From AWTP1-13 sp033764875 (GTDB lineage: Bacteria > Pseudomonadota > Alphaproteobacteria > Rhizobiales > Hyphomicrobiaceae), in NCBI GenBank assembly GCA_033764875.1, contig JANRIO010000102.1, forward strand, positions 1 through 64,000: 64,000 nucleotides of DNA. Direction: 5' to 3'. The notes below the pieces were generated by a model. The model was not told the origin of the DNA and searched no databases. It saw only the letters and a program-made list of their open reading frames with translations. Below are positions 35,768 to 44,569 of this stretch, one piece after another. The position numbers and the translations under genes are program-made. Every line of letters starts with the position of its first letter. Position 1 is the first letter of the stretch.

Positions 35768-36508
35768 ATGGCCCGCACTCTCGTGGTCATCCCGGCACGC
35801 ATGCAATCGACCCGTCTGCCGGACAAACCTCTGGCGGATATCGCCGGCGAGCCCATGATCGTGCACGTCTGGCGGCGCGCCATGGCCGCCCAGGTGGGCC
35901 GCGTGGTCGTCGCCACCGACAGCGAGGCCATCGTCGCTGCCGTTCGGGCGGTCGGCGGCGAGGCGGTGATGACCCGTGCCGACCATACCTCGGGCTCCGA
36001 TCGCGTGTTCGAGGCCGTCAACAGGATCGACCCCGACATCGACAACGACATCGTCCTCAACCTGCAGGGGGACCTGCCGACACTCGACCCCCGTCTGATC
36101 CGCCAATGCCTCGCCCCGCTGGCCGAGAAGGGGCCCGATATTGCCACCATCGCCGCCGAGATCACGATCGAGGAGGAGCGCACCAACCCCAACGTCGTGA
36201 AGGTCGTCGGCACGCCCCTCGGCGCCCCCAACCGCTTGCGCGCCATCTACTTCACGCGCGCCACCGCGCCCTTCGGCGAGGGCCCGCTCTACCACCATAT
36301 CGGTATCTACGGTTACCGGCGCATGGCCTTGGAGCGTTTCGTCTCCCTGAAGCCCTCCCGCCTCGAGGAGCGCGAGAGGCTCGAGCAGTTGCGGGCCATC
36401 GAGGACGGCATGCGCATCGATGTGACGCTCGTTGACACTGTCCCCCTCGGCGTCGATACTCCCGCCGACCTTGCGCGCGCCCGCGAGCTTCTCTCCCACA
36501 AGGCCTGA
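35768..36508 (+). CDS. kdsB: 3-deoxy-manno-octulosonate cytidylyltransferase
   Basis: This enzyme activates KDO with CTP for lipopolysaccharide core synthesis. The 246-residue protein starts MARTLVVIPARMQSTRLPDKPL with the PAR-STRLPxKPL nucleotide-binding motif at residues 9-21. NLQGDLPTLDP is the metal/nucleotide site, and YHHIGIYGYRR is the late family motif. The start ATG 35768 is set by the family; the open frame upstream is on the antisense of the cytochrome gene. pheA follows within 90 bases. Confidence 0.95.
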   Translation: MARTLVVIPARMQSTRLPDKPLADIAGEPMIVHVWRRAMAAQVGRVVVATDSEAIVAAVRAVGGEAVMTRADHTSGSDRVFEAVNRIDPDIDNDIVLNLQGDLPTLDPRLIRQCLAPLAEKGPDIATIAAEITIEEERTNPNVVKVVGTPLGAPNRLRAIYFTRATAPFGEGPLYHHIGIYGYRRMALERFVSLKPSRLEERERLEQLRAIEDGMRIDVTLVDTVPLGVDTPADLARARELLSHKA

Positions 36509-36591
36509 CAACCGCTCGTGCCGGCGGCACGCCAATGCCCCTGTCGCCGCGCCCCTGCGTTGGCATGCGGCCTGCGAAACCTGGATCTGCG

Positions 36592-37497
36592 ATGAAGTCC
36601 CCACGCAAGCCGAGCCAAGCCCCGAGCAGCAATTCGGGCGCCGCCTTGCGCGTCTCCTACCAGGGCGAGCCGGGCGCCAACTCGCACCTCGCCTGCAACG
36701 AGGTGTACCCTGAAGCCGAGGCCATTGCCTGCGCCACCTTCGAGGATGCCCTGGCTGCGGTGAAGACGGGCGAGGCGCGCTACGCCATGATCCCGATCGA
36801 GAACTCCGTCGCCGGACGCGTCGCCGATATCCACCATCTGCTGCCGACCTCCGGCCTGTTCATCGTCGGCGAGCATTTCCTTCGCGTCCGCCATCAGCTC
36901 ATGGCGCTGCCCGGCGCCAACCTGAAGACCGTGAAGAAGGCGCTGTCGCACACCCAGGCGCTGGGTCAGTGCCGCAACACGCTGCGCACGCTGGGCCTCA
37001 CGCCGGTGCCCGAGGCCGACACCGCCGGCTCGGCGCGCATCGTCTCGGAATCGGGCGACCCCTCGCTCGCTGCCATTGCAAGCTCGCTCGCCGCCAAGAT
37101 CTACGGGCTCGACATCCTCAAGCCCGACATCGAGGACGAGAAGCACAACACCACCCGCTTCGTCATCCTTTCGGCCGAGCAGGCGGACGCCAAATCGTCG
37201 AGCCTGCCCACCGTCACCACGTTCATCTTCCGCGTCCGCAACATCCCCGCCGCGCTCTACAAGGCCCTGGGCGGCTTTGCCACCAACGGCGTCAACATGA
37301 CCAAGCTGGAGAGCTACCAGCTCGACGGCCGCTTCGTTGCGACCATGTTCTATTCCGATATCGAGGGCCACCCCGACGACCCGGCGGTGCGCCGGGCGCT
37401 CGACGAGCTCGAGTACTTCTGCTCCGAGCTGAAGATTCTGGGCGCCTACCCGGCGAGCCCCTACCGCGCCGAGGCCAACAAGGCCGGCGACGCCTGA
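36592..37497 (+). CDS. pheA: Prephenate dehydratase
   Basis: This enzyme converts prephenate to phenylpyruvate in phenylalanine synthesis. The 301-residue monofunctional protein has VSYQGEPGANSH at residues 21-32, PIENSVAGR (68-76) and the catalytic TTRF at 187-190. It also has a C-terminal ACT domain from ~205 (ESYQLDGRF), the feedback site for phenylalanine. No chorismate mutase domain is present. An in-frame ATG at 36535 would add 19 residues and is less likely. It is co-oriented with kdsB. Confidence 0.95.
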   Translation: MKSPRKPSQAPSSNSGAALRVSYQGEPGANSHLACNEVYPEAEAIACATFEDALAAVKTGEARYAMIPIENSVAGRVADIHHLLPTSGLFIVGEHFLRVRHQLMALPGANLKTVKKALSHTQALGQCRNTLRTLGLTPVPEADTAGSARIVSESGDPSLAAIASSLAAKIYGLDILKPDIEDEKHNTTRFVILSAEQADAKSSSLPTVTTFIFRVRNIPAALYKALGGFATNGVNMTKLESYQLDGRFVATMFYSDIEGHPDDPAVRRALDELEYFCSELKILGAYPASPYRAEANKAGDA

Positions 37498-37634
37498 CGG
37501 CGGCGGCGCGACGACTGCGCGCCGGTACTCGGTTTGCCTGGGTCGCTCCCCGCGCCGGCGCGGCCGCTCCGGGATTGCAGCCGGCCGCTCCCCCGCCTAT
37601 ATGAGCAGGGACCAGCAGAATAAGCAGATCAGGC

Positions 37635-38621
37635 ATGCAACCATTGCTCGGCAAGCACCTCCTCTGTGCGACCAGGGATCCTGGCGAGATGGAGGGTGTC
37701 CTCCGCAGCCGTTTCGGCGTTACCGGGTTCGAGTTGAGCTCGCCGGCCAGCGCCTACCGCGGCCTCGTCAGCCTCTGGCAGGCCGATCCCGACGTCAGCC
37801 TGACCTACGCGGAATGCGACGGCGACGTTGCCCTGGCGCTGCCCGGCTCCGATAGCCTGCGGCTGTACTTCGGCGTCGAGGGGCAGACGCTGCAGGGATC
37901 GGGCGGCAATCACGAATGCCAGGGCCCCGGCAGCTTCGGCCTGGTCGGCCCGTCCTCCGCATCCGTCACGCACTATCTTCCGGGTTCGAGGCTGCTCGCG
38001 ATGCGCATCAGCCGGGCCCGGCTCCGCACGTCGCTGGGCTCGCTGCTTGGCCGCGCCATTCCCGACGACATCGTGTTCGCACCATGTCCCGAGGCGGTGC
38101 AGCAGTCGACGGGCGTCCTCCGGCAGCTAGTCGATACGCTTGTCGCGCGTGCGGATCACGGCGCCACCGCGTTGCCGCCGATCCTGACCCACGCCCTGTT
38201 GGAGGCCATCATCACCACGCTCCTCACCTCGCAGCCGCACAACTGGTCCGCGGCACTCGAGGCGCCCGCGCCGCTGCTCGGCAGCACCCGCTTGCGCCAG
38301 GCGGAGGAGTTCATCCGTGCGCACTGGGACCAGCCTCTGACCGTCGAGGCGATTGCGCGGGCGGCGGGCTGCAGCACGCGGAGCCTGTTCAAGAGCTTCC
38401 AGACCGTGCATGGCGTCGGCCCGATCGTGTTCCTGCGCCGCACCCGCCTGGAGCACGCCCGCCGCATGTTGTCGGATCCCGGCGAGCAGACGGTCTCGGT
38501 GGCGAGCGTCGGCACGCGCTGCGGCTTCTCCAACATGGGCCACTTCGCGCGCTACTACCAGGAGCGCTTTGGCGTCCTGCCGTCGCAGACGCTGCGCCTC
38601 ACCCGGCTGCACCACGTCTGA
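37635..38621 (+). CDS. AraC-family transcriptional regulator
   Basis: The 328-residue regulator has an N-terminal cupin-like ligand domain (AraC_binding_2 type, about residues 20-190). A C-terminal double helix-turn-helix follows (about 225-325), with AIARAAGCSTRSLFKSFQ and the conserved second-HTH signature GFSNMGHFARYYQERFGVLPS. Its ligand and targets are unknown. It converges with the fumarylpyruvate-hydrolase-like gene and is 137 bases after pheA. Confidence 0.9.
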   Translation: MQPLLGKHLLCATRDPGEMEGVLRSRFGVTGFELSSPASAYRGLVSLWQADPDVSLTYAECDGDVALALPGSDSLRLYFGVEGQTLQGSGGNHECQGPGSFGLVGPSSASVTHYLPGSRLLAMRISRARLRTSLGSLLGRAIPDDIVFAPCPEAVQQSTGVLRQLVDTLVARADHGATALPPILTHALLEAIITTLLTSQPHNWSAALEAPAPLLGSTRLRQAEEFIRAHWDQPLTVEAIARAAGCSTRSLFKSFQTVHGVGPIVFLRRTRLEHARRMLSDPGEQTVSVASVGTRCGFSNMGHFARYYQERFGVLPSQTLRLTRLHHV

Positions 38622-38672
38622 TCGCGGGCCGCGGACGCGGCCGCGTGCAGCAGGCCGCGCGGCACGCGAGAC

Positions 38673-39353
38673 TCACACCACGGCCACCTCGAGATCGCCC
38701 ACGCCGTCGACGTGACCGTGCATGGTGTCGCCCTTCTTGATGGCCCCGACGCCCGCCGGCGTGCCGGAGAAGATCAGGTCGCCGCGCTTCAGCTCGAACA
38801 GCGTCGACAGGTAGGCGATCTGCCCGGGCACGTCCCAGATCATCTGCGAGAGATCGCCGGTCTGCTTCCGCTGGCCGTTGACGTCGAGCCAGATCGCGCC
38901 TTTCGAGCAGCTCGGCACCTGCGCCGCCGGCACCAGCGCACTGCACGGTGCGGAATGCTCGAACGCCTTCGCGACCTCCCATGGCCGCGACAGCTTCTTG
39001 GCCACGTCCTGCAGGTCGCGCCGTGTCATGTCGATGCCCACGCCATAGCCGAACACATGGCCGAGCGCGTCCTCCGGCTTGATGTCGGTGCCGCCCGACT
39101 TCAGCGCCACCACCATCTCGATCTCGAAGTGCACGTTGCTCGTCTGCGCCGGGTAGGGAAACTTGCCGTTCGTGACCACGTTGTCGGGGTTCTTCTGGAA
39201 GAAGAACGGCGGATCCTTGGTGTCGCCGCCCATCTCCTTGGTGTGCTCGGCATAGTTGCGGCCGACGCAGAAGATGCGGCGGATCGGGAACAGCTTGTCG
39301 GAGCCCTTGATGGGCAGCGTCGCGTACGGGACGGGATCGAAGACGAAGGTCAT
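38673..39353 (-). CDS. Fumarylacetoacetate hydrolase family protein (fumarylpyruvate hydrolase-like)
   Basis: The 226-residue FAH-fold enzyme cleaves C-C bonds of acylpyruvates. Motifs are FCVGRNYAEHTKEMG near residue 30, metal-binding acids in HFEIEMVVALKSGG, and the C-terminal GDLIFSGTPAGVGAIKKGD. The text is that of the fumarylpyruvate hydrolase/YcgM subgroup. An upstream frame start at 39446 was rejected because the family begins near MTFVFDP. No gentisate-pathway partner is nearby. Confidence 0.9.
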   Translation of the reverse strand: MTFVFDPVPYATLPIKGSDKLFPIRRIFCVGRNYAEHTKEMGGDTKDPPFFFQKNPDNVVTNGKFPYPAQTSNVHFEIEMVVALKSGGTDIKPEDALGHVFGYGVGIDMTRRDLQDVAKKLSRPWEVAKAFEHSAPCSALVPAAQVPSCSKGAIWLDVNGQRKQTGDLSQMIWDVPGQIAYLSTLFELKRGDLIFSGTPAGVGAIKKGDTMHGHVDGVGDLEVAVV

Positions 39354-39595
39354 GGGCTCACCATTGCTTGAGGCCCGAGAGTGGTATGCCAAGGCCCCTG
39401 GCCGTGCAAGGCCGGCCGGCGACAAGCTGCCTGCCGGCTTGCGCACAGCACGTTCAACGTCTGCTCGCCATGCGCCTGCCCGCGCTCCGGGCGCAACCCG
39501 GCGCCGCCGCGCTCATCAGGGCGGCCGACGAGCCGTGGGTCGCGTGCACGCTCCCGTCACCCAGGCGCGCGGCCGCCAGAGGCCGCGTGCCCCGT

Positions 39596-40654
39596 TCAGC
39601 GCAGGCGCGCGTTGATCGCCTCGAGCGCCTTCGAGCCGGGGCACAGATCCGCCGTCTGCAGCGAATTGAGCGGCCGCTGGTCGGTCTCCAGGATGTCGTG
39701 CAGATCCTGCTGCGCCTCGTTGACGTAGAGCAGGCCCGTCGCGACCGCGCCCTTGGCCGCGCTGTGCCGGATGGCATTGAGCGCCTCGTCCGCGTTGCGC
39801 GGGTCGTGCCCCTGCCCCAGCTTGTGCAGCACCAGGCGCGAGCCGTCGTGCATCGGGATGGTCGCCGACGTGCCCTCCGCGTAGTCGACCTTGATCTCCT
39901 CCTTCGACTCGACGAAGTCGAGTGCGTTCTCCGACGCCATGTTGTGCGCGCGGATGTAGTCGTAGCTTTTGGTCGACGTCGGATGGTTGTTGAAGGTCAC
40001 GCACGGGCTGATCACGTCGAGGAAGGCAAACCCCTTGTAGCTGATGGCGGCCTTGATCAGCGGCACCAGCTGGGTCTTGTCGCCCGAGAACGAGCGCGCC
40101 ACGAAGCCGGCGCCCAGCTGAATTGCCATCTGCGCGAGGTCGATCGCCTCGAACGGGTTGGCCTCGCCCTTCTTGGACGGCGACGCCTTGTCGTTGGTGG
40201 CCGAGAACTGGCCCTTGGTGAGACCGTAGCAGCCGTTGTTCATGACGATGTAGGTCATGTTCAGGCGCCGCCGCACCACGTGACAGAACTGCCCGAGCCC
40301 GATCGAGGCCGTATCGCCGTCGCCGGACACGCCGATGTAGACGAGATCGCGGTTGGCCATGTTGGCCCCCGTCGTGATCGACGGCATGCGGCCGTGCACG
40401 GAGTTGAAGCCGTGGCTGCGCGACAGGAAGTAGGTCGGCGCCTTCGACGAGCAGCCGATGCCGGACACCTTGGCGATGCGATGCGCCGGCAGGTCCATCT
40501 CGAAGCACGCCTCGATGATGGCGGCCGTGATGGAATCGTGCCCGCAGCCGGCGCACAGCGTCGACATGCTGCCTTCGTAGTCTCGCCGCGTCAGGCCCAG
40601 CGCGTTGCGCGGCAGCGCCGGATGGTGGGCGACGGGCTTCTGGATGTAGCTCAT
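39596..40654 (-). CDS. korB: 2-oxoacid:ferredoxin oxidoreductase, beta subunit
   Basis: This subunit binds thiamine diphosphate and an iron-sulfur cluster. The 352-residue protein has CAGCGHD (Cys34, Cys37), GIGCSSKAPTYF, and the ThDP motif from GVSGDGDTASIGLGQ to MNNGCYGLTKGQ. With KorA it decarboxylates a 2-oxoacid (probably 2-oxoglutarate) to the acyl-CoA and reduces ferredoxin. It starts 22 bases after the korA stop with a GAGG site. It is the last gene of the cassette. Confidence 0.94.
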   Translation of the reverse strand: MSYIQKPVAHHPALPRNALGLTRRDYEGSMSTLCAGCGHDSITAAIIEACFEMDLPAHRIAKVSGIGCSSKAPTYFLSRSHGFNSVHGRMPSITTGANMANRDLVYIGVSGDGDTASIGLGQFCHVVRRRLNMTYIVMNNGCYGLTKGQFSATNDKASPSKKGEANPFEAIDLAQMAIQLGAGFVARSFSGDKTQLVPLIKAAISYKGFAFLDVISPCVTFNNHPTSTKSYDYIRAHNMASENALDFVESKEEIKVDYAEGTSATIPMHDGSRLVLHKLGQGHDPRNADEALNAIRHSAAKGAVATGLLYVNEAQQDLHDILETDQRPLNSLQTADLCPGSKALEAINARLR

Positions 40655-40676
40655 GGGATCCTCGACTGCCCTTCGG

Positions 40677-42494
40677 TTATTCGGCCGCGGCCTGCGCCGG
40701 GCGCAGCGCCTTGAGAACGCTGCCGCGGACGAACGCGGCCGTCAGCGGCATGCCGTCGTAGTTGAGCGTCGCAATCAGCTTGCCGCCGGCGATGTTGGCC
40801 TCCGTCATCAGCAGCGAGCGCATCTGCGCGTCCCTGTTCTGCTCGACGACGAACACGCTCTCGTGCGCCTCGCAGAACTCGATCACCTCCTTGGTGAACG
40901 GGAACGCCTTGATGCGGCAGGCATTGACGCGCATCCCGTCCCGCTCGAGCAGATCGAGCGCCTCGCCGACGGCCGGCGTGGTGGCGCCGAAGTAGACGAG
41001 GCCCACCTTGCCCGACTTGTCCCGCGTGGTGATCTCCGGCTTCGGCACGAGCTTTGCCGCCGTGTCGAGCTTCGCGCGGATGCGGTCGAGCACGCGCGCG
41101 TGGACCACTCCGTCCTCGGTGTAGCGCGCATACTCGTCGTGCGAGGTTCCACGCGTGAAGAAGGCGCCCTTGGTCGGATGCGTGCCCGGCAGCGTGCGAT
41201 AGGGGATCGCGTCGCCATCGGCATCGAGATAGCGGCCCCACTCCTTGCCCTTGACGTCCTTGAACGCCTCAAGGGCCTGGGCGTCGAGCACCTTGCCGCG
41301 GTCGTAGGCGCGCGCGTCGTCCCACTGGAAGGGATCGGTGACCCAATCGTTCATGCCGATGTCGAGGTCCGACATCACCATCACGGGCGTCTGCAGCCGC
41401 TCGGCGAGGTCGAAGGCCTGCGCGCCCATCGAGAAGCACTCGGTCGGGTCGGCGGGGAACAGCAGCACGTGCTTGGTGTCGCCGTGCGAGGCGTAGGCAC
41501 ACGACAGGCTGTCCGATTGCTGCGTGCGCGTCGGCATGCCGGTCGAGGGGCCGCCGCGCTGCACGTTGAACAGCACCACCGGCAGCTCGGAGAAATAGGC
41601 AAGCCCCAGGAACTCGCTCATCAAGGAGATGCCGGGCCCGGACGTGGCGGTGAACGAGCGTGCGCCGTTCCAGCCGCCGCCGATGGCGACGCCGATGGCG
41701 GCGAGCTCGTCCTCCGCCTGCACGATCGCGTACAGGCGCTTGCCGTCCTTCACCCGCAGCCGCTTGGCGTGCTTCTCGAAGCCTTCCGCCAGCGACGTCG
41801 AGGGCGTGATCGGGTACCACGCGCAGACCGTTGCGCCGCCGTAGACGGCGCCGAGCCCGGCGGCCTCGTTGCCGGTCACCATGATCTTGCCCTTGGCCGT
41901 CTCGGCCTTGCGCGCCTTGATCGGCAGCGGGCACTGGAAATTCTCGAGCGCGTGAGCCCGCCCCAGCCCCACCGCGTCCATGTTGGCCGCGACCAGCTTC
42001 TCTTTGCCCTTGAGCTGGTCCGAGACGGTCGCCTTGAGCACGTCCATGTCGATGTCGAGCAGCGCCGTCAGCGCGCCGACGTACACCATGTTCTTGAACA
42101 GCTGCCGCTGGCGCGGGTCCTTCCACTTCGCCGCGCACATCTGCGCGATCGGGATGCCGAGCACCTTGATGTCGTCCCGCGGCCAGATGCGCGCCAGCGT
42201 CGAATCGTACACCAGCCAACCGCCGGGGATCACCTCCTTGAGGTCGTCCTGGTAGGACTGCGGGTTCATCGCCACCATCACGTCGATGCCCTCGCGCCGT
42301 GCGAGGTACCCCGCCTCCGACACGCGCACCTCGTACCAGGTGGGCAGGCCCTGGATGTTCGACGGGAAGATGTTCTTGGCGCTGACCGGGATGCCCATCC
42401 GGAACAGCGTCTTTGCGAAGATGGTGTTGGCGCTGGCCGAGCCCGAGCCGTTGACCGTTGCGAACTTGACGACGAAATCGTTGATCCCGCTCAT
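40677..42494 (-). CDS. korA: 2-oxoacid:ferredoxin oxidoreductase, alpha subunit (gamma-alpha fusion)
   Basis: The 605-residue protein begins with a gamma domain (about 1-190, GSGSASANTIFAKTL), followed by the alpha/pyrimidine-binding domain with TVCAWYPITPSTSLAEGFE and ATSGPGISLMSEFLGLAYF. It also has a C-terminal transketolase-like domain. The domain order matches KorA of two-subunit 2-oxoglutarate:ferredoxin oxidoreductases, including oxygen-tolerant ones in aerobes. It is in an operon with korB and an upstream iron-sulfur flavoprotein. Confidence 0.94.
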   Translation of the reverse strand: MSGINDFVVKFATVNGSGSASANTIFAKTLFRMGIPVSAKNIFPSNIQGLPTWYEVRVSEAGYLARREGIDVMVAMNPQSYQDDLKEVIPGGWLVYDSTLARIWPRDDIKVLGIPIAQMCAAKWKDPRQRQLFKNMVYVGALTALLDIDMDVLKATVSDQLKGKEKLVAANMDAVGLGRAHALENFQCPLPIKARKAETAKGKIMVTGNEAAGLGAVYGGATVCAWYPITPSTSLAEGFEKHAKRLRVKDGKRLYAIVQAEDELAAIGVAIGGGWNGARSFTATSGPGISLMSEFLGLAYFSELPVVLFNVQRGGPSTGMPTRTQQSDSLSCAYASHGDTKHVLLFPADPTECFSMGAQAFDLAERLQTPVMVMSDLDIGMNDWVTDPFQWDDARAYDRGKVLDAQALEAFKDVKGKEWGRYLDADGDAIPYRTLPGTHPTKGAFFTRGTSHDEYARYTEDGVVHARVLDRIRAKLDTAAKLVPKPEITTRDKSGKVGLVYFGATTPAVGEALDLLERDGMRVNACRIKAFPFTKEVIEFCEAHESVFVVEQNRDAQMRSLLMTEANIAGGKLIATLNYDGMPLTAAFVRGSVLKALRPAQAAAE

Positions 42495-42522
42495 TCCGAT
42501 TATCCCAAGCCTTTGGCTGTCG

Positions 42523-42542
42523 GGCGCGCCCTTCCGCGCGCC
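42523..42542 (-). promoter_or_regulatory. Hairpin between the flavoprotein gene and korA
   Basis: Seven perfectly paired bases (GGCGCGC / GCGCGCC) with a 6-base loop fall in the 54-base gap of the operon. It could act as an attenuator or processing site that tunes korAB relative to the flavoprotein. No T-run follows. Confidence 0.35.
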
Positions 42543-42548
42543 GTCAGC

Positions 42549-44393
42549 TCATCGCAGATATGCGTTGTGGTGTGAGAGGCAGGCTTTCGCCGCCTGCGCC
42601 TCGACGTACATGAACTTCTGCATGTCCCAGGCTCCCGTCGGGCAGCGCTCGGCGCACAGCCCGCAGTGCAGGCACACGTCCTCGTCCTTGGCCATGATGC
42701 GCCCCGTCTTCAGGTGTGCCGACACGTACAGGTCCTGCGTGAGGTTGCGCGCCGGCACGCGCAGGGCCTCGCGCAGCTCCGGCTCCGCCCTGTCGGCGAT
42801 GAAGTTGATGCAGTCGACCGGGCAGATGTCCATGCACGCGTCGCACTCGATGCACAGCGGCGCCGAGAACACCGTCTGCACGTCGCAATTGAGGCAGCGC
42901 TCGGCCTCCTTGGCCGCGAGTTTGTCGTCGAAGCCGAGCTCCACCTCCACCTTGAGGTTGCGCAGCGCCTGCGCCTTGTCGGCGTGCGGCACCGCCACGC
43001 GCCGCGTCGCCGCGTAGTTGTTCTTATAGGACCACTCGTGGATGCCCATCTTCTGGCTGAACAGGTTGGTGCCCGGCGCCGGCCGCTCCGTCAGCTGCCG
43101 GCCGTTGCAGAACAGGTCGATCGACAGCGCCGCCTGATGTCCGTGCGCAACCGCCTTGATGATGTTCTCCGGCCCCCATGCCGCGTCGCCGCCGAAGAAC
43201 ACGCCGGGCCGCGTCGACATCATCGTGATCTTGTCGACCTTGGGCATGTCCCACTCGCCGAACTCGAGCCCCGCGTCGCGCTCGATCCAGGGAAAGGCGT
43301 TGTCCTGGCCGATCGCCATCAGCACGTCGTCGCACGGGATGACGATCTCCTCGCCCGAGGGCTCGAGCTTCGGCCGCCCGCTCTTGTCGACGCCGACCTC
43401 CTTCATCTTCTGGAAGCGCACGCCAGCGAGCTTGCCGCCCTCCATCACGAACGCCTTGGGCGCGTGGTTGTCCAGGATCGGGATGCCCTCGTGCTCGGCG
43501 TCCTCGATCTCCCACGGCGAGGCCTTCATCACCCGCCGCGGCGAGCGCACCGTGACCGTGACCGTCTCGCCGCCGAGCCGGAGCGCCGTGCGGCAGCAAT
43601 CCATGGCCGTGTTGCCGCCGCCGATCACGACGACGCGCTTGCCGATGCGCTTCACGTGCTCGAAGGCCACCGAGGTCAGCCAGTCGATGCCGATGTGGAT
43701 GTTGGCGGCGCCCTCCTTGCGGCCGGGCACGTCGAGGTCCTTGCCCTTGGGCGCCCCGGTGCCGACGAAGATGGCGTCGAAGCCCTCGCCGAGGAGCGCC
43801 TTCATGCTCTTGATCTCGACCCCGAAGCGCCGCTCGACGCCGAAGTTGAGGACGCGCTCGGTCTCCTCGTCGAGCACCGTCTCCGGCAGCCGGAACGAGG
43901 GGATGTTGGTGCGCATCAGGCCGCCGGGCTTCGGGTCCTTCTCGAACACGGTGACGGCGTAGCCGAGCGGCAGCAGGTCGCGCGCGACCGTGAGCGATGC
44001 CGGCCCTGCCCCGATCAGCGCGATGCGCTTGCCGTTCTTCACCGTCGGCATGTCGGGCATGAACGCGTCGACCTCGCCCTTGTAGTCAGCGGCGACGCGC
44101 TTCAGGCGGCAGATGGCGACGGGCTTCTCCTCCACGCGGCCGCGCCGGCACGCCGGCTCGCACGGCCGGTCGCACACGCGCCCGAGGATGCCCGGGAACA
44201 CGTTGCTCTCCCAGTTGAGCATGTAGGCGGCGGCGTAGCGGCCCTGCGCGATCAGCCGGATGTACTCCGGCACCGGCGTGTGCGTGGGGCACGCCCACTG
44301 GCAGTCGACGACTTTATGGAAGTATTTCGGATCGGAGATATCGGTGGGGGCGCTGTGGCCCCTGTCCTTCACTGCGACGTCGCTCGCGTGCAT
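42549..44393 (-). CDS. GltD-like FAD/4Fe-4S oxidoreductase (NAD(P)H:ferredoxin partner of KorAB)
   Basis: The 614-residue flavoprotein has an N-terminal 4Fe-4S domain (CQWACPTHTPVPEY, then CDRPCEPACRRG) and two dinucleotide-binding motifs (RIALIGAGPASLTVARDL near 125 and RVVVIGGGNTAMDCCR). Its C-terminal end carries two ferredoxin-type clusters (CIECDACMDICPVDC and CLHCGLCAERCP). It resembles glutamate synthase small subunits, but no gltB gene is present. Placed first in the kor operon, it probably moves electrons between reduced ferredoxin and NAD(P). The ATG at 44393 has an AAGGA eight bases before it. Confidence 0.88.
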   Translation of the reverse strand: MHASDVAVKDRGHSAPTDISDPKYFHKVVDCQWACPTHTPVPEYIRLIAQGRYAAAYMLNWESNVFPGILGRVCDRPCEPACRRGRVEEKPVAICRLKRVAADYKGEVDAFMPDMPTVKNGKRIALIGAGPASLTVARDLLPLGYAVTVFEKDPKPGGLMRTNIPSFRLPETVLDEETERVLNFGVERRFGVEIKSMKALLGEGFDAIFVGTGAPKGKDLDVPGRKEGAANIHIGIDWLTSVAFEHVKRIGKRVVVIGGGNTAMDCCRTALRLGGETVTVTVRSPRRVMKASPWEIEDAEHEGIPILDNHAPKAFVMEGGKLAGVRFQKMKEVGVDKSGRPKLEPSGEEIVIPCDDVLMAIGQDNAFPWIERDAGLEFGEWDMPKVDKITMMSTRPGVFFGGDAAWGPENIIKAVAHGHQAALSIDLFCNGRQLTERPAPGTNLFSQKMGIHEWSYKNNYAATRRVAVPHADKAQALRNLKVEVELGFDDKLAAKEAERCLNCDVQTVFSAPLCIECDACMDICPVDCINFIADRAEPELREALRVPARNLTQDLYVSAHLKTGRIMAKDEDVCLHCGLCAERCPTGAWDMQKFMYVEAQAAKACLSHHNAYLR

Positions 44394-44516
44394 CACCCGC
44401 GTCCTTGGGTTTCCTCAACGGCGCCCGGCGTACCGGACCGGCAGGTCTTATCCCAAGTTCCGGGGCTGGACTGAAGTTGTTTTTTCGTGTTCCGCCCGCT
44501 TCGTGAGCACGGCGGC

Positions 44517-44544
44517 GCCCGGCCGTTTCTGGGCACGGCCGGGC
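44517..44544 (-). terminator. Hairpin downstream of the TonB receptor gene
   Basis: A 10-base perfect stem (GCCCGGCCGT / ACGGCCGGGC) with an 8-base loop begins ~26 bases after the receptor stop. The stem is strong but is not followed by a T-run on the minus strand. Confidence 0.55.
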
Positions 44545-44569
44545 AGCTCCATTGTGCGCTGCAATAGCG

